A DNA stretch of 64,000 bases. Source: Christensenella sp. UBA4675. Lineage in GTDB: Bacteria; Bacillota; Clostridia; Christensenellales; Borkfalkiaceae. The stretch lies in assembly GCA_002405165.1 (NCBI GenBank), contig DHLF01000012.1, forward strand, positions 5,407-69,406, read 5' to 3'. The notes under the pieces are model-generated. The model was not told the origin of the DNA. It did not search any database and saw only the letters and a list, made by a program, of their open reading frames with translations. Shown in pieces: positions 44,302 to 52,637 of this stretch; the first letter of the stretch is position 1; each line of letters starts with the position of its first letter. A program made the position numbers and the translations under genes.

Positions 44302-44487
44302 TTATTTATTCAACGCTTCTAAAAGCTTGTCTAAATCAATTCCGTGAACGATTGCCGCTTCGCCTACCGTTTCTTGATGAGCAATCGCGCAACCTAAACA
44401 GTGCATTCCGAAGTCGGTTAAAATTTGTCCTGCGTTTTCGTTAATTTGTAAAACGTCTGCAATTAAAGTATCAGCTGTAATTTTCAT
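44302..44487 (-). CDS. DUF1858-type redox-disulfide small protein
   Basis: A 61-residue protein that is a single DUF1858 domain: ITADTLIADVLQINENAGQILTDFG (in outline) then MHCLGCAIAHQETVGEAA with a CxxC pair (about 30-33). The family is described as a hybrid-cluster-protein-associated disulfide domain, presumably a small redox partner. GGAGAG precedes the ATG. It starts upstream of the zinc-ribbon gene by 31 nt, so they are probably cotranscribed. An AAAACAGT inverted repeat lies just upstream. Confidence 0.85.
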   Translation of the reverse strand: MKITADTLIADVLQINENAGQILTDFGMHCLGCAIAHQETVGEAAIVHGIDLDKLLEALNK

Positions 44488-44506
44488 AATATCTCTCCTT
44501 TATCTT

Positions 44507-44527
44507 AAAACAGTCGTAAACTGTTTT
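44507..44527. promoter_or_regulatory. Inverted repeat upstream of the DUF1858 gene
   Basis: Perfect 8-bp arms AAAACAGT / ACTGTTTT with a five-base centre, 20 bp before the ATG. It could be an operator or a leader hairpin; on the plus strand a T-run follows, but no plus-strand gene leads into it. Confidence 0.35.
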
Positions 44528-44583
44528 CTTTTTTATATTTTTATCTTTTTTTTATTATTTAAAACTCGTATTAAAACAAAATT

Positions 44584-44858
44584 TTAATTACTTTTATTTT
44601 TTATATACGGACTAAAACTATATTCGCCTTTAACGTAAGCTTTTTTGCGTAAAACAATCTTTTTGTAATTTCCGTTAAATAAATTATCCGTTTCGATATT
44701 TAACATTTCTAAACTATTTAAGTAAGTTATATACACTTGCTACTTCACAACCTACCCCGCCAAACGTTGTAAAGCCAAAATGATAATTACCCGCATTGTA
44801 ACCTTTTACCCGAAATCTATTTTGTCCTGTAATATAATAAACTTTTGTGTGTTTTATA
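44584..44858 (-). pseudogene. Remnant of a gene, interrupted by a frameshift
   Basis: After the SPFH stop, the minus strand codes a gene-like stretch (GQNRFRVKGYN then FGGVGCEVASVYNLLK) that ends in TAG at 44714, and the next frame continues in the same style from there (LNSLEMLNIETDNLFNGNY) to 44584. There is no start codon with a ribosome binding site. GVGCE followed by a YN pair recalls C39-like cysteine peptidases, but this is only a resemblance. I read it as a 5'-truncated gene with a frameshift. Confidence 0.5.
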
Positions 44859-45908
44859 TTATAGTTTTTTACCGCATTCGGGACAGAATTTAGCGTTGCC
44901 CGAAATTTTTGCTCCACATTCGGGACAGAATTTTGAACCTAACGCCTTACCGCATTCGGGACAGAATTTCGCATTAGCCGAAATTTTTGCTCCGCAAGAA
45001 GGACATGCGATTAGATTATCTGCGGGAGCTTGCGAAGAATTAGAATTATTGTTCATTCCTTTCATAGCTTCCGCCATCATAGAACCTATTCCAACGCCCG
45101 CGCCAATTCCGACGCCTGCGCCCATCATGGGATTGCCGGGGTTTTTAGCCGCTTCTTTCATAGCTTCGGCAGCGGCAACTTTCATCATAACGTCGGTAGA
45201 ACCGCCCAAAATTCCGTATTTGCTTCTTTCGTCCAAAGCCTTTTCGACTTCGTCCGGAACGGACATATTTTCTATTACTAAGTTAGTTAAAATTAAACCT
45301 AATTCTTTAAACTTTTCTTGAACTTTCGACCTTACTATCGTGTTAAACTCAACGGTATTGCCCGCTAAATCTACAACGCTGATTTTGCTTTCGCCGATAG
45401 CGTCGCTAATATACGAAATAAGTAAAGATTTTAAAAATTCTTTAATATCCGCCGTTCTGAAAGTAGAAGACGTACCGAATAGTTCTTTTAAGAATTTATC
45501 TACGTTGTCAGGGTCTACCCTAAACGCATAAGAACCAAATCCCCTAACTCTTATAGTTCCGAATTCGGGGTCTCTCATAATAAACGGATTTTTAGTTCCC
45601 CATTGACAGTTGGTAAATTGTACGGTGTTTACAAAGTACACGTCTAACGTAATAGGCGTTTGGAAAGCGTATTTCCACGCGCTTAATTTAGAAAGAATCG
45701 GCACGATTTCCGTATCTAATTTATAAATTCCCGGAGTAAATATATCAGCTATTTCCCCTTTATGAACGAATACGGCAACTTGCGATTCCCTTACGGTTAA
45801 GGTACTGTTTCTGTTTATTTCCCTACCGCTGTTTTTAAGTGGAAACTTATAAACCATTTCATCTTTGGACATGTTGTTCCATTCAATATTTGTGCGAAAT
45901 AAAGCCAT
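44859..45908 (-). CDS. SPFH-domain protein with C-terminal double zinc ribbons
   Basis: A 349-residue protein. Residues 1-260 are an SPFH/virion-core-like domain (NRNSTLTVRESQVAVFVHKGE near 33-53, GTIRVRGFGSYAFRVDPD about 130-148, the LDERSKYGILGG hinge). A Gly/Met/Ala-rich segment (about 255-290) follows, then zinc ribbons with CPSCGAKI, CPECGKAL, CPECGAKI and CPECGKKL (about 302-349). Such proteins occur across Firmicutes, sometimes called YdjI-like, and are thought to organise at the membrane. GGAGA precedes the ATG and a consensus promoter lies upstream. Confidence 0.85.
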   Translation of the reverse strand: MALFRTNIEWNNMSKDEMVYKFPLKNSGREINRNSTLTVRESQVAVFVHKGEIADIFTPGIYKLDTEIVPILSKLSAWKYAFQTPITLDVYFVNTVQFTNCQWGTKNPFIMRDPEFGTIRVRGFGSYAFRVDPDNVDKFLKELFGTSSTFRTADIKEFLKSLLISYISDAIGESKISVVDLAGNTVEFNTIVRSKVQEKFKELGLILTNLVIENMSVPDEVEKALDERSKYGILGGSTDVMMKVAAAEAMKEAAKNPGNPMMGAGVGIGAGVGIGSMMAEAMKGMNNNSNSSQAPADNLIACPSCGAKISANAKFCPECGKALGSKFCPECGAKISGNAKFCPECGKKL

Positions 45909-45937
45909 TTGTTTTTCTCCATAATAAATTTTTTTTC

Positions 45938-45966
45938 ATTATATCATAATCGCCGATTTTTTACAA
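45938..45966 (-). promoter_or_regulatory. Sigma-A promoter of the SPFH gene
   Basis: TTGTAA, 17 bp, TATAAT on the minus strand, about 30 bp before the ATG. Confidence 0.8.
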
Positions 45967-46002
45967 CGATTTTTATTAAAATTCTATTATATATTTATAT
46001 AT

Positions 46003-46033
46003 AAAAAAGCGTAAGAAAAATATCTCACGCTTT
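46003..46033 (-). terminator. Terminator after the Cys/Pro-rich small protein
   Basis: In minus-strand RNA an 11-bp stem, AAAGCGUGAGA with UCUUACGCUUU (one G-U pair), is followed by a T-run (TTTTTTATATAT). Confidence 0.8.
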
Positions 46034-46057
46034 AAAATTTTTAGTTTTTAAGTATTT

Positions 46058-46243
46058 TTATCTGTCAAAAGGAATCATTCTGCAACCCTCTTTCTTTTTG
46101 CAAGGGCAAGGCTTTTCACACGGCTTTTGACAAGGACAAGGTTTATATGGCGGAATAGGCGGAAATGCGTCCGGTTTACTGCAACAACGACACAAAAACG
46201 TTCCTACTAACGCGCCCGTTATAATTAAACATAAGTCTTTCAT
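46058..46243 (-). CDS. Small membrane protein with a Cys-Pro-Lys tail
   Basis: A 61-residue protein I do not recognise. It has one hydrophobic helix (about 4-20, LCLIITGALVGTFLC) and a tail rich in cysteine, proline and lysine, with repeated PC-type units (KPCPCQKPCEKPCPC). It has eleven cysteines in all by my count. An AGGAGAG ribosome binding site lies 5 bases before the ATG, which supports translation. The tail could bind metal or form disulfides at the surface; a spore-layer role is possible. It lies 80 nt after rseP and ends at a terminator. Confidence 0.75.
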   Translation of the reverse strand: MKDLCLIITGALVGTFLCRCCSKPDAFPPIPPYKPCPCQKPCEKPCPCKKKEGCRMIPFDR

Positions 46244-46322
46244 TAGTATCTCTCCTAAAATTATTCTATTCCGAAAAATAAATTTTAGTTACTCGTTATA
46301 AAGATTTACGTTTCTTTTAGAA

Positions 46323-47732
46323 TTACAAAAATTGCAAGACGTCTACCAAAACGGAAAATCCGAGTAGCAATAATAGCCCTACCGTATGAATTATTCCTTC
46401 TATTTTTTTAGGAACGGGTTTTTTGAAAATCCATTCTATTAAAGTAAATATTACTCTCGAACCGTCTAGCGCAGGTATAGGCAAAAGGTTGAAAACGGCT
46501 AAGTTTACGCCGATAAACGCCACTATTTGCAAAATATACTCTAAGCCCATTGTAACGATTTTAGAAGTAGTTACGACCGTAGTAACGGGACCGCCCACCG
46601 ATTTAATACCCAGCTTTCCCGTTAATAATTGACCTAGCGTAGTAAAAATTACTCCGCCTATTTTCCCCGAATACAGGAAACTATCTCCGAGAACGGTGAA
46701 AAAGTTTCCTTTATAATTTACGGTCGTTACCCTAAAATAAGCGTCTACCGAATCTATTTTTAACGCAGATAAAATTTCTTGGTCGGTAATTTCTTCGTTA
46801 GGTTTACTTGCCCACAAAGAAGAAACGTCTAAATTTAATTCGTATCGCTTAACTTTATCGCTCGGGTTTACGCTGTCCTTAGATGAACGCTTTTCGTTTG
46901 AAACGTATACGGATATTTTTCCGTTTTTCTCTCTTAGTGCCCCTATAAGTTCGTTTTTACCGTAAAGTCTTTGTGATAAGTCGTATTTTTCTTGACTATA
47001 ATCGCCGTCGAAATCTTTTAATTTTAAAAGCAAATCGCCGTCCCTAAATCCGCTACCCGCCACGTCGTAAACGCCGTCTTTCGTGGAAATTTTAGCAATA
47101 GTAGCAATGCCCAACGCCTTGCAAACGGTAGATACGTCCGTAACGTCCTTGCAGTTTACGTTTTCTCTCATTTCTACTTTTATCGTTCGTTTCTTGCCCG
47201 ACCTTAAAACTTTTGCCTTTACCACGTCGCCTTTTTTCTTTCCGTTTAAGCTTTTAACGAAATCCGTAGTGAGCATTATTCTTTTACCGTTTAACTCTAA
47301 AATAACGTCGTCGTCGGCTAAAACGTAAGTGTAAGCGCTGTCGGGCTTAACTTCGTAAGCGGAATAAGAAGTTTCCCCGTAACAGGAAAACATAATTATT
47401 ATAACGAGTAACGCAAGTAAAAAATTCATAAACGCGCCTGAAACTAAAACTATTATTCTTTGCCAAGGCTTTTTGGAATTAAATGCGTTTTCTACTTCTT
47501 TTTTATCTTCGTCTTCCCCTTCGAACGCACAATAACCGCCTAGCGGTAAAAGCCTAACGGAAAAAATTTCTCCGTTCTTTTTTTTCTTTTTAATCAGCGC
47601 GGGACCCATTCCGATTGAAAACTCGTTTATTTTAAATTTAAAAATTTTGCCCGCCAAATAATGTCCGAACTCGTGTACGGTTATCATTACGAGCAAAATT
47701 AAAATAGCTATTACTATCGCCCAAAATTTCAT
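46323..47732 (-). CDS. rseP: Site-2 intramembrane zinc protease RseP
   Basis: Cleaves membrane-embedded anti-sigma factors and leftover signal peptides. The 469-residue protein has HEFGH at residues 20-24 in the first helix, a PDZ-type middle region (about 115-330, enlarged relative to many homologues), and the C-terminal NLLPIPALDGSRVIF motif (about 405) whose aspartate is the third zinc ligand. Four membrane helices are apparent. It directly follows dxr (16 nt), the usual partner in this cluster. Confidence 0.95.
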   Translation of the reverse strand: MKFWAIVIAILILLVMITVHEFGHYLAGKIFKFKINEFSIGMGPALIKKKKKNGEIFSVRLLPLGGYCAFEGEDEDKKEVENAFNSKKPWQRIIVLVSGAFMNFLLALLVIIIMFSCYGETSYSAYEVKPDSAYTYVLADDDVILELNGKRIMLTTDFVKSLNGKKKGDVVKAKVLRSGKKRTIKVEMRENVNCKDVTDVSTVCKALGIATIAKISTKDGVYDVAGSGFRDGDLLLKLKDFDGDYSQEKYDLSQRLYGKNELIGALREKNGKISVYVSNEKRSSKDSVNPSDKVKRYELNLDVSSLWASKPNEEITDQEILSALKIDSVDAYFRVTTVNYKGNFFTVLGDSFLYSGKIGGVIFTTLGQLLTGKLGIKSVGGPVTTVVTTSKIVTMGLEYILQIVAFIGVNLAVFNLLPIPALDGSRVIFTLIEWIFKKPVPKKIEGIIHTVGLLLLLGFSVLVDVLQFL

Positions 47733-47748
47733 TACTTAAATTATCCTT

Positions 47749-48882
47749 TTATTTGTTACGAAAATACTCGTCTACTAAGTTTCTTGCGTCTTTATCGGTT
47801 TTATCCAAAACGTAATCGGACAAGTCGTCGGTTTTGGATATTTTAGACAAAACGTATTCTATACTGTCTGAAATGCCGTAAAATCCTATTTCCCCGTTTA
47901 AATACTTGCTTACCGCCCTTTCGTTTGCGCCGTTTAACGCGCACGGCGCGTTTCCGCCTTGTTTTTGAGCGTTTAAGGCTAAGTTAAAGCAAGGAAATTT
48001 TTCAAAATTGACTTTTTCAAACGTTAAGCTTTTGCCGTAAAAATCGAAGTCTTCAACGGAAGTCGGCAACCTTTCGGGATAAGTCAATGCAAGTTGAATG
48101 GGAATTTCCATAGACGGATAAGAAGTTTGCGCCATAGTTACCCCGTCCGAAAACGACACCATAGAGTGAACTACGCTTTGCGGATGTACGACCACTTGAA
48201 TTTTTTCAAGCGGACAATTAAAAAGCCATTTGGCTTCTATTACTTCAAAACCTTTATTCATCATAGTCGCGCAGTCGATAGTGATTTTTTTACCCATTTT
48301 CCACGTCGGATGATTTAAAGCTTTTTCGGCGGGAAGCGTAGCTATTTCAGCCTTGCTTAAAGTTCTAAACGCCCCGCCGCTCGCGGTTATTATGAGCTTT
48401 TTAAACTCCCTTTCTTTGTTAAAATCCAAACATTGCCAAATTGCCGAATGTTCGCTGTCTACGGGAATTATTTTTCCCGTTTTTATTTTGGAAATAATCT
48501 CTCCGCCCGCAACCAAACTTTCTTTGTTTGCAAGGGCGACCGTTTTATTTAGCGTTAAAGCGTGCTTTACTACTTTATACCCCGCGTATCCGCTTACCGC
48601 TACGAAAATTACGTCGGCTTCTTCAGATACGGCGTGCAGTAAAGCGTTTTGACCGTAATAAAGCGTAGTTTCCTTTGGAACTTCCTTTATTTCGGACAGT
48701 TTTTCCGCGTTAGTCAAAACAGCTGTTTTAGGCTTGAATTTATTTATTAGTTCTTCTAGCTTTTTCGAATTGTCGTTTGCGCTTAACGACACTATTTTAA
48801 ATTTTTCGGGATAACGTTCAACAACGGAAATTACTTGACTTCCTATCGATCCCGTACAACCGAGTAATGCAATTTTTTTCAT
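47749..48882 (-). CDS. dxr: 1-deoxy-D-xylulose 5-phosphate reductoisomerase
   Basis: Converts DXP to 2-C-methylerythritol 4-phosphate, the step before IspD in isoprenoid synthesis. The 377-residue protein starts MKKIALLGCTGSIGSQ (NADPH loop), has PVDSEHSAIWQCL (metal and substrate region, about 145) and ITASGGAFRTLS (about 174), and the C-terminal helical domain. I start at MKKIALLG because AGGAG lies 5 bases upstream; an open frame seven codons longer has no good site. Pathway partner ispDF is elsewhere in the window. Confidence 0.96.
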   Translation of the reverse strand: MKKIALLGCTGSIGSQVISVVERYPEKFKIVSLSANDNSKKLEELINKFKPKTAVLTNAEKLSEIKEVPKETTLYYGQNALLHAVSEEADVIFVAVSGYAGYKVVKHALTLNKTVALANKESLVAGGEIISKIKTGKIIPVDSEHSAIWQCLDFNKEREFKKLIITASGGAFRTLSKAEIATLPAEKALNHPTWKMGKKITIDCATMMNKGFEVIEAKWLFNCPLEKIQVVVHPQSVVHSMVSFSDGVTMAQTSYPSMEIPIQLALTYPERLPTSVEDFDFYGKSLTFEKVNFEKFPCFNLALNAQKQGGNAPCALNGANERAVSKYLNGEIGFYGISDSIEYVLSKISKTDDLSDYVLDKTDKDARNLVDEYFRNK

Positions 48883-48990
48883 AAAATCTCCTAAACGACG
48901 CATAGATACGCACCTCTATTTCCTAAACGGCACAAAAAAACATACCTTTATATTAAATTTATTTAGCGTAATTTAATTTACTAAAAAAAT

Positions 48991-49014
48991 TACTCAACGA
49001 TTTCCCGTTGAGTA
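48991..49014 (-). terminator. Terminator after cdsA
   Basis: Perfect 9-bp stem TACTCAACG / CGTTGAGTA with a six-base loop, then ATTTTTTTAG on the minus strand, 30 nt past the cdsA stop. It splits the cluster so that dxr-rseP would need readthrough or a separate promoter; I found no strong one. Confidence 0.8.
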
Positions 49015-49044
49015 AAGTATATTAACTATTTTAAGTTTTTATTC

Positions 49045-49857
49045 TTATATCAAAGAGAAAACGAAAAATACAAATGGAGAAGCAAACAAAAGTCCGTCTA
49101 TTCTGTCCATTATTCCGCCGTGTCCCGGAAGTAGATTTCCCATATCTTTAATACCGAGTTGTCTTTTTATAACGCTTTCGACTAAATCGCCGAATTCGGT
49201 TAGCACCGCTCCGAACAATCCTACAAGCGCAAAAAACAACCATTGCGGGAAAGAATATCCGAAAACGAAATTACCTTTAACTATAAAATACAAAATCAAA
49301 CTTCCTAAAATTCCGCCGATAAGTCCGCCTATACCACCGCTAATCGTCTTTTTAGGACTTATCGTGGGACACATTTTTTTACCTTTAAAAGTTATTCCCA
49401 CAACGTAAGCCATAGTGTCCGCGCAGGGCGAAATTAGGAAAATAAGTATTAAAGCAATTAAAGAATTAGATTGCAACGAGTTTGCAAGCAAACACGGTAT
49501 TAAAAAGCAAGAAGGATAAATTGCGCACAAAAACGAGTACGCAACAGATGATAGCGTAGTGTGCTTATGATCTATTACCAAAAGCGCAAGGCTTACCAAG
49601 AAAAACCCTACCGCGATATACAAAGATACTTTCCAAGATAAAAATATCCAACATTCGAAAAACAAAATGGGAAGTAAGCAAGTAAGTATTTTTTGCGTAA
49701 CCGTAAGTTTGTCTACGACTCTTACCATTTCTATCGTTCCGATTATAGCTAATGCCAAAATTAAAATGTCAAAATACCTTACGTCTATTTTTCTTAAAAA
49801 GAAAAACCCGACGGTTATGGCTACTATGCACGCGCCCGTTAAAGTTCTTTTTATCAT
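49045..49857 (-). CDS. cdsA: Phosphatidate cytidylyltransferase
   Basis: Makes CDP-diacylglycerol from phosphatidic acid and CTP in the membrane. The 270-residue protein has about eight membrane helices and the family signature near the C-terminus: a charged KRQLGIKDMGNLLPGHGG followed by IMDRIDGLL (about 225-252), with the metal-binding aspartates. It overlaps uppS by four bases. Confidence 0.94.
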   Translation of the reverse strand: MIKRTLTGACIVAITVGFFFLRKIDVRYFDILILALAIIGTIEMVRVVDKLTVTQKILTCLLPILFFECWIFLSWKVSLYIAVGFFLVSLALLVIDHKHTTLSSVAYSFLCAIYPSCFLIPCLLANSLQSNSLIALILIFLISPCADTMAYVVGITFKGKKMCPTISPKKTISGGIGGLIGGILGSLILYFIVKGNFVFGYSFPQWLFFALVGLFGAVLTEFGDLVESVIKRQLGIKDMGNLLPGHGGIMDRIDGLLFASPFVFFVFSLI

Positions 49858-50537
49858 TTTACGTTTCCGTAACGCCTTTTTCTTCCGTTAAACCATTCCA
49901 ACGCTTTTTCTAGTTCAGCCACGTTAAAATCGGGCCACAATACGTCGGTAAAATATAATTCCGCGTAAGCGCTTTGATACAAAAGAAAATTACTTATTCT
50001 CTTTTCTCCGCTAGTCCTTACAATCATATCTACGTCGGGCAAGCCCGCCGTATATAGATATTCGGAAAAACTTTGTTCCGTAACGGTCGTTACGTTCTCC
50101 TTTAAAAGTTTTTGTACGGCCCTGACTATTTCTGCCCTTGCGCCGTAATTGATTGCAATATTTAAAACGTGGTCGGAAAACTTACCCGTTAGCTCTTCTA
50201 CTTTTTCTATCGAATTTTTTAAATCTGCGGGTAAAGCGTTCACATCCCCCGAAACTAAAAGCCTTGCCTTGTTTTTTATAAGCGTATTAGTATACTTGTC
50301 TATAAATTTTTTAAGCAAAGAAAATATTTTGTCTACTTCTTCTTTCGGTCTGGACCAGTTCTCCGTTGAAAACGCGTATAAAGACACGACTTCTATTCCG
50401 CTATTAAAACACTTCTCGACGATACGGCGTATAACTTGCGAGCCCTTTGAATGTCCGAAAGTTCTCGGTTTTTTTCTTAAAGTCGCCCACCTGCCGTTAC
50501 CGTCCATAATAAACGCTATGTGGCGTGGCAACGTCAT
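49854..50537 (-). CDS. uppS: Undecaprenyl diphosphate synthase
   Basis: Adds cis isoprene units to farnesyl diphosphate to make the C55 lipid carrier for cell-wall building. The 227-residue protein begins with the catalytic HIAFIMDGNGRWA (Asp about 12) and has GHSKGSQVIRRIVEKC (about 30), VSLYAFSTENWSR (about 54) and VDMIVRTSGEKRISNFL (about 175), all hallmarks of the cis-prenyltransferase family. It overlaps frr and cdsA by four bases each. Confidence 0.96.
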   Translation of the reverse strand: MTLPRHIAFIMDGNGRWATLRKKPRTFGHSKGSQVIRRIVEKCFNSGIEVVSLYAFSTENWSRPKEEVDKIFSLLKKFIDKYTNTLIKNKARLLVSGDVNALPADLKNSIEKVEELTGKFSDHVLNIAINYGARAEIVRAVQKLLKENVTTVTEQSFSEYLYTAGLPDVDMIVRTSGEKRISNFLLYQSAYAELYFTDVLWPDFNVAELEKALEWFNGRKRRYGNVK

Positions 50538-51109
50538 ACCGTCATTACGTCCTTTTCTTTTTCGGTTTCTAATTTATCTATCGTTTCTATTGCGGAAGAA
50601 ATGCTTTTTTCAACGTCTTTTTCGTAAGAAGAATACTCGTCTTCCGTAATTTCTTTTGCGGTTTTCATTTTCTTAAACGCTTCCAAAGTTTCCCTTCTTA
50701 TATTTCTTATGGCAACTTTCGCGTCTTCCGCAGTCTTTTTAACTTGTTTAACTATTTCTTTTCTTCTTTCCTGAGTTAAATCCGGAAATACGAGTCTTAT
50801 TACGTCCCCGTTGTTAGAAGGGGTTAAACCGATATTTGCTATTATTATTGCTTTTTCAACGTTTTTAAGTAAAGACTTGTCCCAAGGCGATATTACCAAA
50901 CACTTTCCGTCTTGTACGGATATGTTAGAAGTTTGCTCTATCGGCGTCATCGCTCCGTAATAGTCGACTAATACTTTATCTAAAACGTGCGGATTTGCTC
51001 TACCTACCCTAAGCTGTATATATTCTTCCTTTAAAACGTTTAGCGTCTTTTCAATTTTTTCTTCACTTTCAAGTAACGTAGTTTCAATTTTTTCCATATC
51101 AGCAGGCAT
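50534..51109 (-). CDS. frr: Ribosome recycling factor
   Basis: With EF-G it splits post-termination ribosomes. The 191-residue protein starts MPADMEKIETTLLES, with AAGGAG 8 bases before the first ATG, and contains the conserved QLRVGRANPHVLDKVLVDYYG (about 30-50) and LTQERRKEIVKQVKK (about 115), forming the three-helix bundle. Length is slightly above the usual 185. It overlaps uppS by four bases and follows pyrH by 61 nt. Confidence 0.96.
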   Translation of the reverse strand: MPADMEKIETTLLESEEKIEKTLNVLKEEYIQLRVGRANPHVLDKVLVDYYGAMTPIEQTSNISVQDGKCLVISPWDKSLLKNVEKAIIIANIGLTPSNNGDVIRLVFPDLTQERRKEIVKQVKKTAEDAKVAIRNIRRETLEAFKKMKTAKEITEDEYSSYEKDVEKSISSAIETIDKLETEKEKDVMTV

Positions 51110-51170
51110 TGTTATTTCTCCTTTTTCAATGATTTATCTTTTATTTTATTACGTTTAAATTTCGCAAAAG

Positions 51171-51878
51171 TTATCTTATCCAAGTACCTAAATTTTCGCC
51201 TTTAACAGCCCTTACTATTGCGTTTTTTTCATCTAAGCCGAAAGCCAAAATCGGAATGTTCGTTTCCATACACATGGTCACGGCTGTAGTATCCATAGCT
51301 TTCAATCCGCTTTTTATAAAGTCCATGTAAGAAATTTCTTTATATTTTTTAGCGTTCGGATTAGTTTTGGGGTCGCTATCGTAAATACCGTCTACGTTTT
51401 TAGCAAGAAGTAATACGTCCGCTTTTATTTCGCACGCCCTTAAAGCCGCCGCCGTATCCGTAGAGAAAAACGGGTTTCCCGTTCCGCACGCAAAAATTAC
51501 GATTCTATTTTTTTCTAAGTGAGCTAACGCTCTTCTTAAAATGTAGGGTTCGGCAACTCTGGTGATTGTCAACGCAGTTTGAACTCTCGTCGGTACGCCT
51601 TTTCTTTCTATTGCGTCTTGAAGCGCTAACGCGTTCATAACGGTAGCTAGCATACCTATATGATCAGCTTGCGACCTTTCCATTTCCGCGCCTTGTCTAC
51701 CGCGCCAAAAATTTCCCCCGCCGACCACAATTCCTATTTGTACGCCTAGTTTTCTTGCTTCTATAAGCTGATTTACTACTTTATCTATATAGTCGTGGTC
51801 AAAACCGTGTCCGTTTTTGCCGGCTAAGGCTTCTCCGCTGATTTTAATTATAACTCTTTTGTACTTTGCTTCGCCCAT
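51171..51878 (-). CDS. pyrH: UMP kinase
   Basis: Hexameric kinase that converts UMP to UDP. The 235-residue protein has VIIKISGEALAG (about 9), GIVVGGGNFWRG (about 48), the RAEPYILRRALAHLEK-type region (about 110), and the uridylate site TGNPFFSTDTAAALRA (about 137). It lies in the usual rpsB-tsf-pyrH-frr order. A hairpin terminator lies between tsf and pyrH, so pyrH is expressed by readthrough or from a promoter I did not identify. Confidence 0.96.
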   Translation of the reverse strand: MGEAKYKRVIIKISGEALAGKNGHGFDHDYIDKVVNQLIEARKLGVQIGIVVGGGNFWRGRQGAEMERSQADHIGMLATVMNALALQDAIERKGVPTRVQTALTITRVAEPYILRRALAHLEKNRIVIFACGTGNPFFSTDTAAALRACEIKADVLLLAKNVDGIYDSDPKTNPNAKKYKEISYMDFIKSGLKAMDTTAVTMCMETNIPILAFGLDEKNAIVRAVKGENLGTWIR

Positions 51879-51912
51879 ATATCTCCTTTAAATGAAACCG
51901 TAAAAATTTATT

Positions 51913-51951
51913 AAAAAAAAGGCATAGTTATATTTGGATATAATATGCCTT
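51913..51951 (-). terminator. Terminator between tsf and pyrH
   Basis: AAGGCATA/TATGCCTT arms extended by a bulged base and six A/T pairs, then eight T on the minus strand. It probably reduces transcription from the highly expressed rpsB-tsf pair into pyrH. Confidence 0.78.
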
Positions 51952-51970
51952 TTCTTTTGCAAAAAATAAA

Positions 51971-52633
51971 TTATTTTTTCATTGCTTCTACTTGTTTAGC
52001 AACTTCGTCAGCAAGATTTTCTTCTTTCTTTTGTAAGCCTTCGCCCATTTCGTAACGAGTAAATCTTCTTACGTCGATTTTTTCGCCGATAGTAGCTACC
52101 GCTTCCGTAATTAACTGACCAACCGTTTTATCGGGGTCTTTAACGAATTTTTGGCAAAGCAAACAGTTTTCTTCGTAGAAAGATTTAATTCTTCCTTCTA
52201 CCATTCTGTCAACTATTTTTTCGGGTTTGCCTTCTTCCAAAGCTTGAGCCCTTAAAATTTCTTTTTCTTTATCCAAAACTTCTTGCGGAACGTCGCTTTC
52301 CTTGATGTATTGGGGATTGCTTGCGGCAATATGCAACGCGATATCGTGTACCAAAGCTTTGAACTGGTCGCCCCTTGCAACGAAGTCCGATTCGCAGTTT
52401 ACTTCGATTAAAACTCCGATTCTTCCTTGCATGTGGATATAGCTGTCAACCATACCTTCGCTTGCGATTCTTCCTGCTTTTTTAGCGGCTTTCGCAATTC
52501 CTTTTTCTCTTAAATAATCTATTGCCTTATCGACGTCGCCGTCGTTTTCAACTAACGCTTTTTTACAATCCATAACGCCTGCGCCCGTTCTTGCGCGCAA
52601 GTCCATTACGTCCTTTGCCGAAATTTCTGCCAT
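51971..52633 (-). CDS. tsf: Translation elongation factor Ts
   Basis: Nucleotide exchange factor for EF-Tu. The 220-residue protein has the N-terminal UBA-like domain (KDVMDLRARTGAGVMDCKKAL, about 6-26) and the core with GRIGVLIEVNCESDFVARGD (about 74-93). It is shorter than the roughly 290-residue Bacillus form, a length seen in many Clostridia. I start at MAEISAKDV with AAAGGAG upstream; the frame runs open into rpsB without a site. It starts four bases after the rpsB stop. Confidence 0.96.
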   Translation of the reverse strand: MAEISAKDVMDLRARTGAGVMDCKKALVENDGDVDKAIDYLREKGIAKAAKKAGRIASEGMVDSYIHMQGRIGVLIEVNCESDFVARGDQFKALVHDIALHIAASNPQYIKESDVPQEVLDKEKEILRAQALEEGKPEKIVDRMVEGRIKSFYEENCLLCQKFVKDPDKTVGQLITEAVATIGEKIDVRRFTRYEMGEGLQKKEENLADEVAKQVEAMKK

Positions 52634-52637
52634 TTTT

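Noticed and set aside
44714..44917. The 67-codon frame as an intact gene
   Set aside because: Its first third overlaps the end of the SPFH gene, there is no ribosome binding site, and the apparent protein continues in another frame after the stop.
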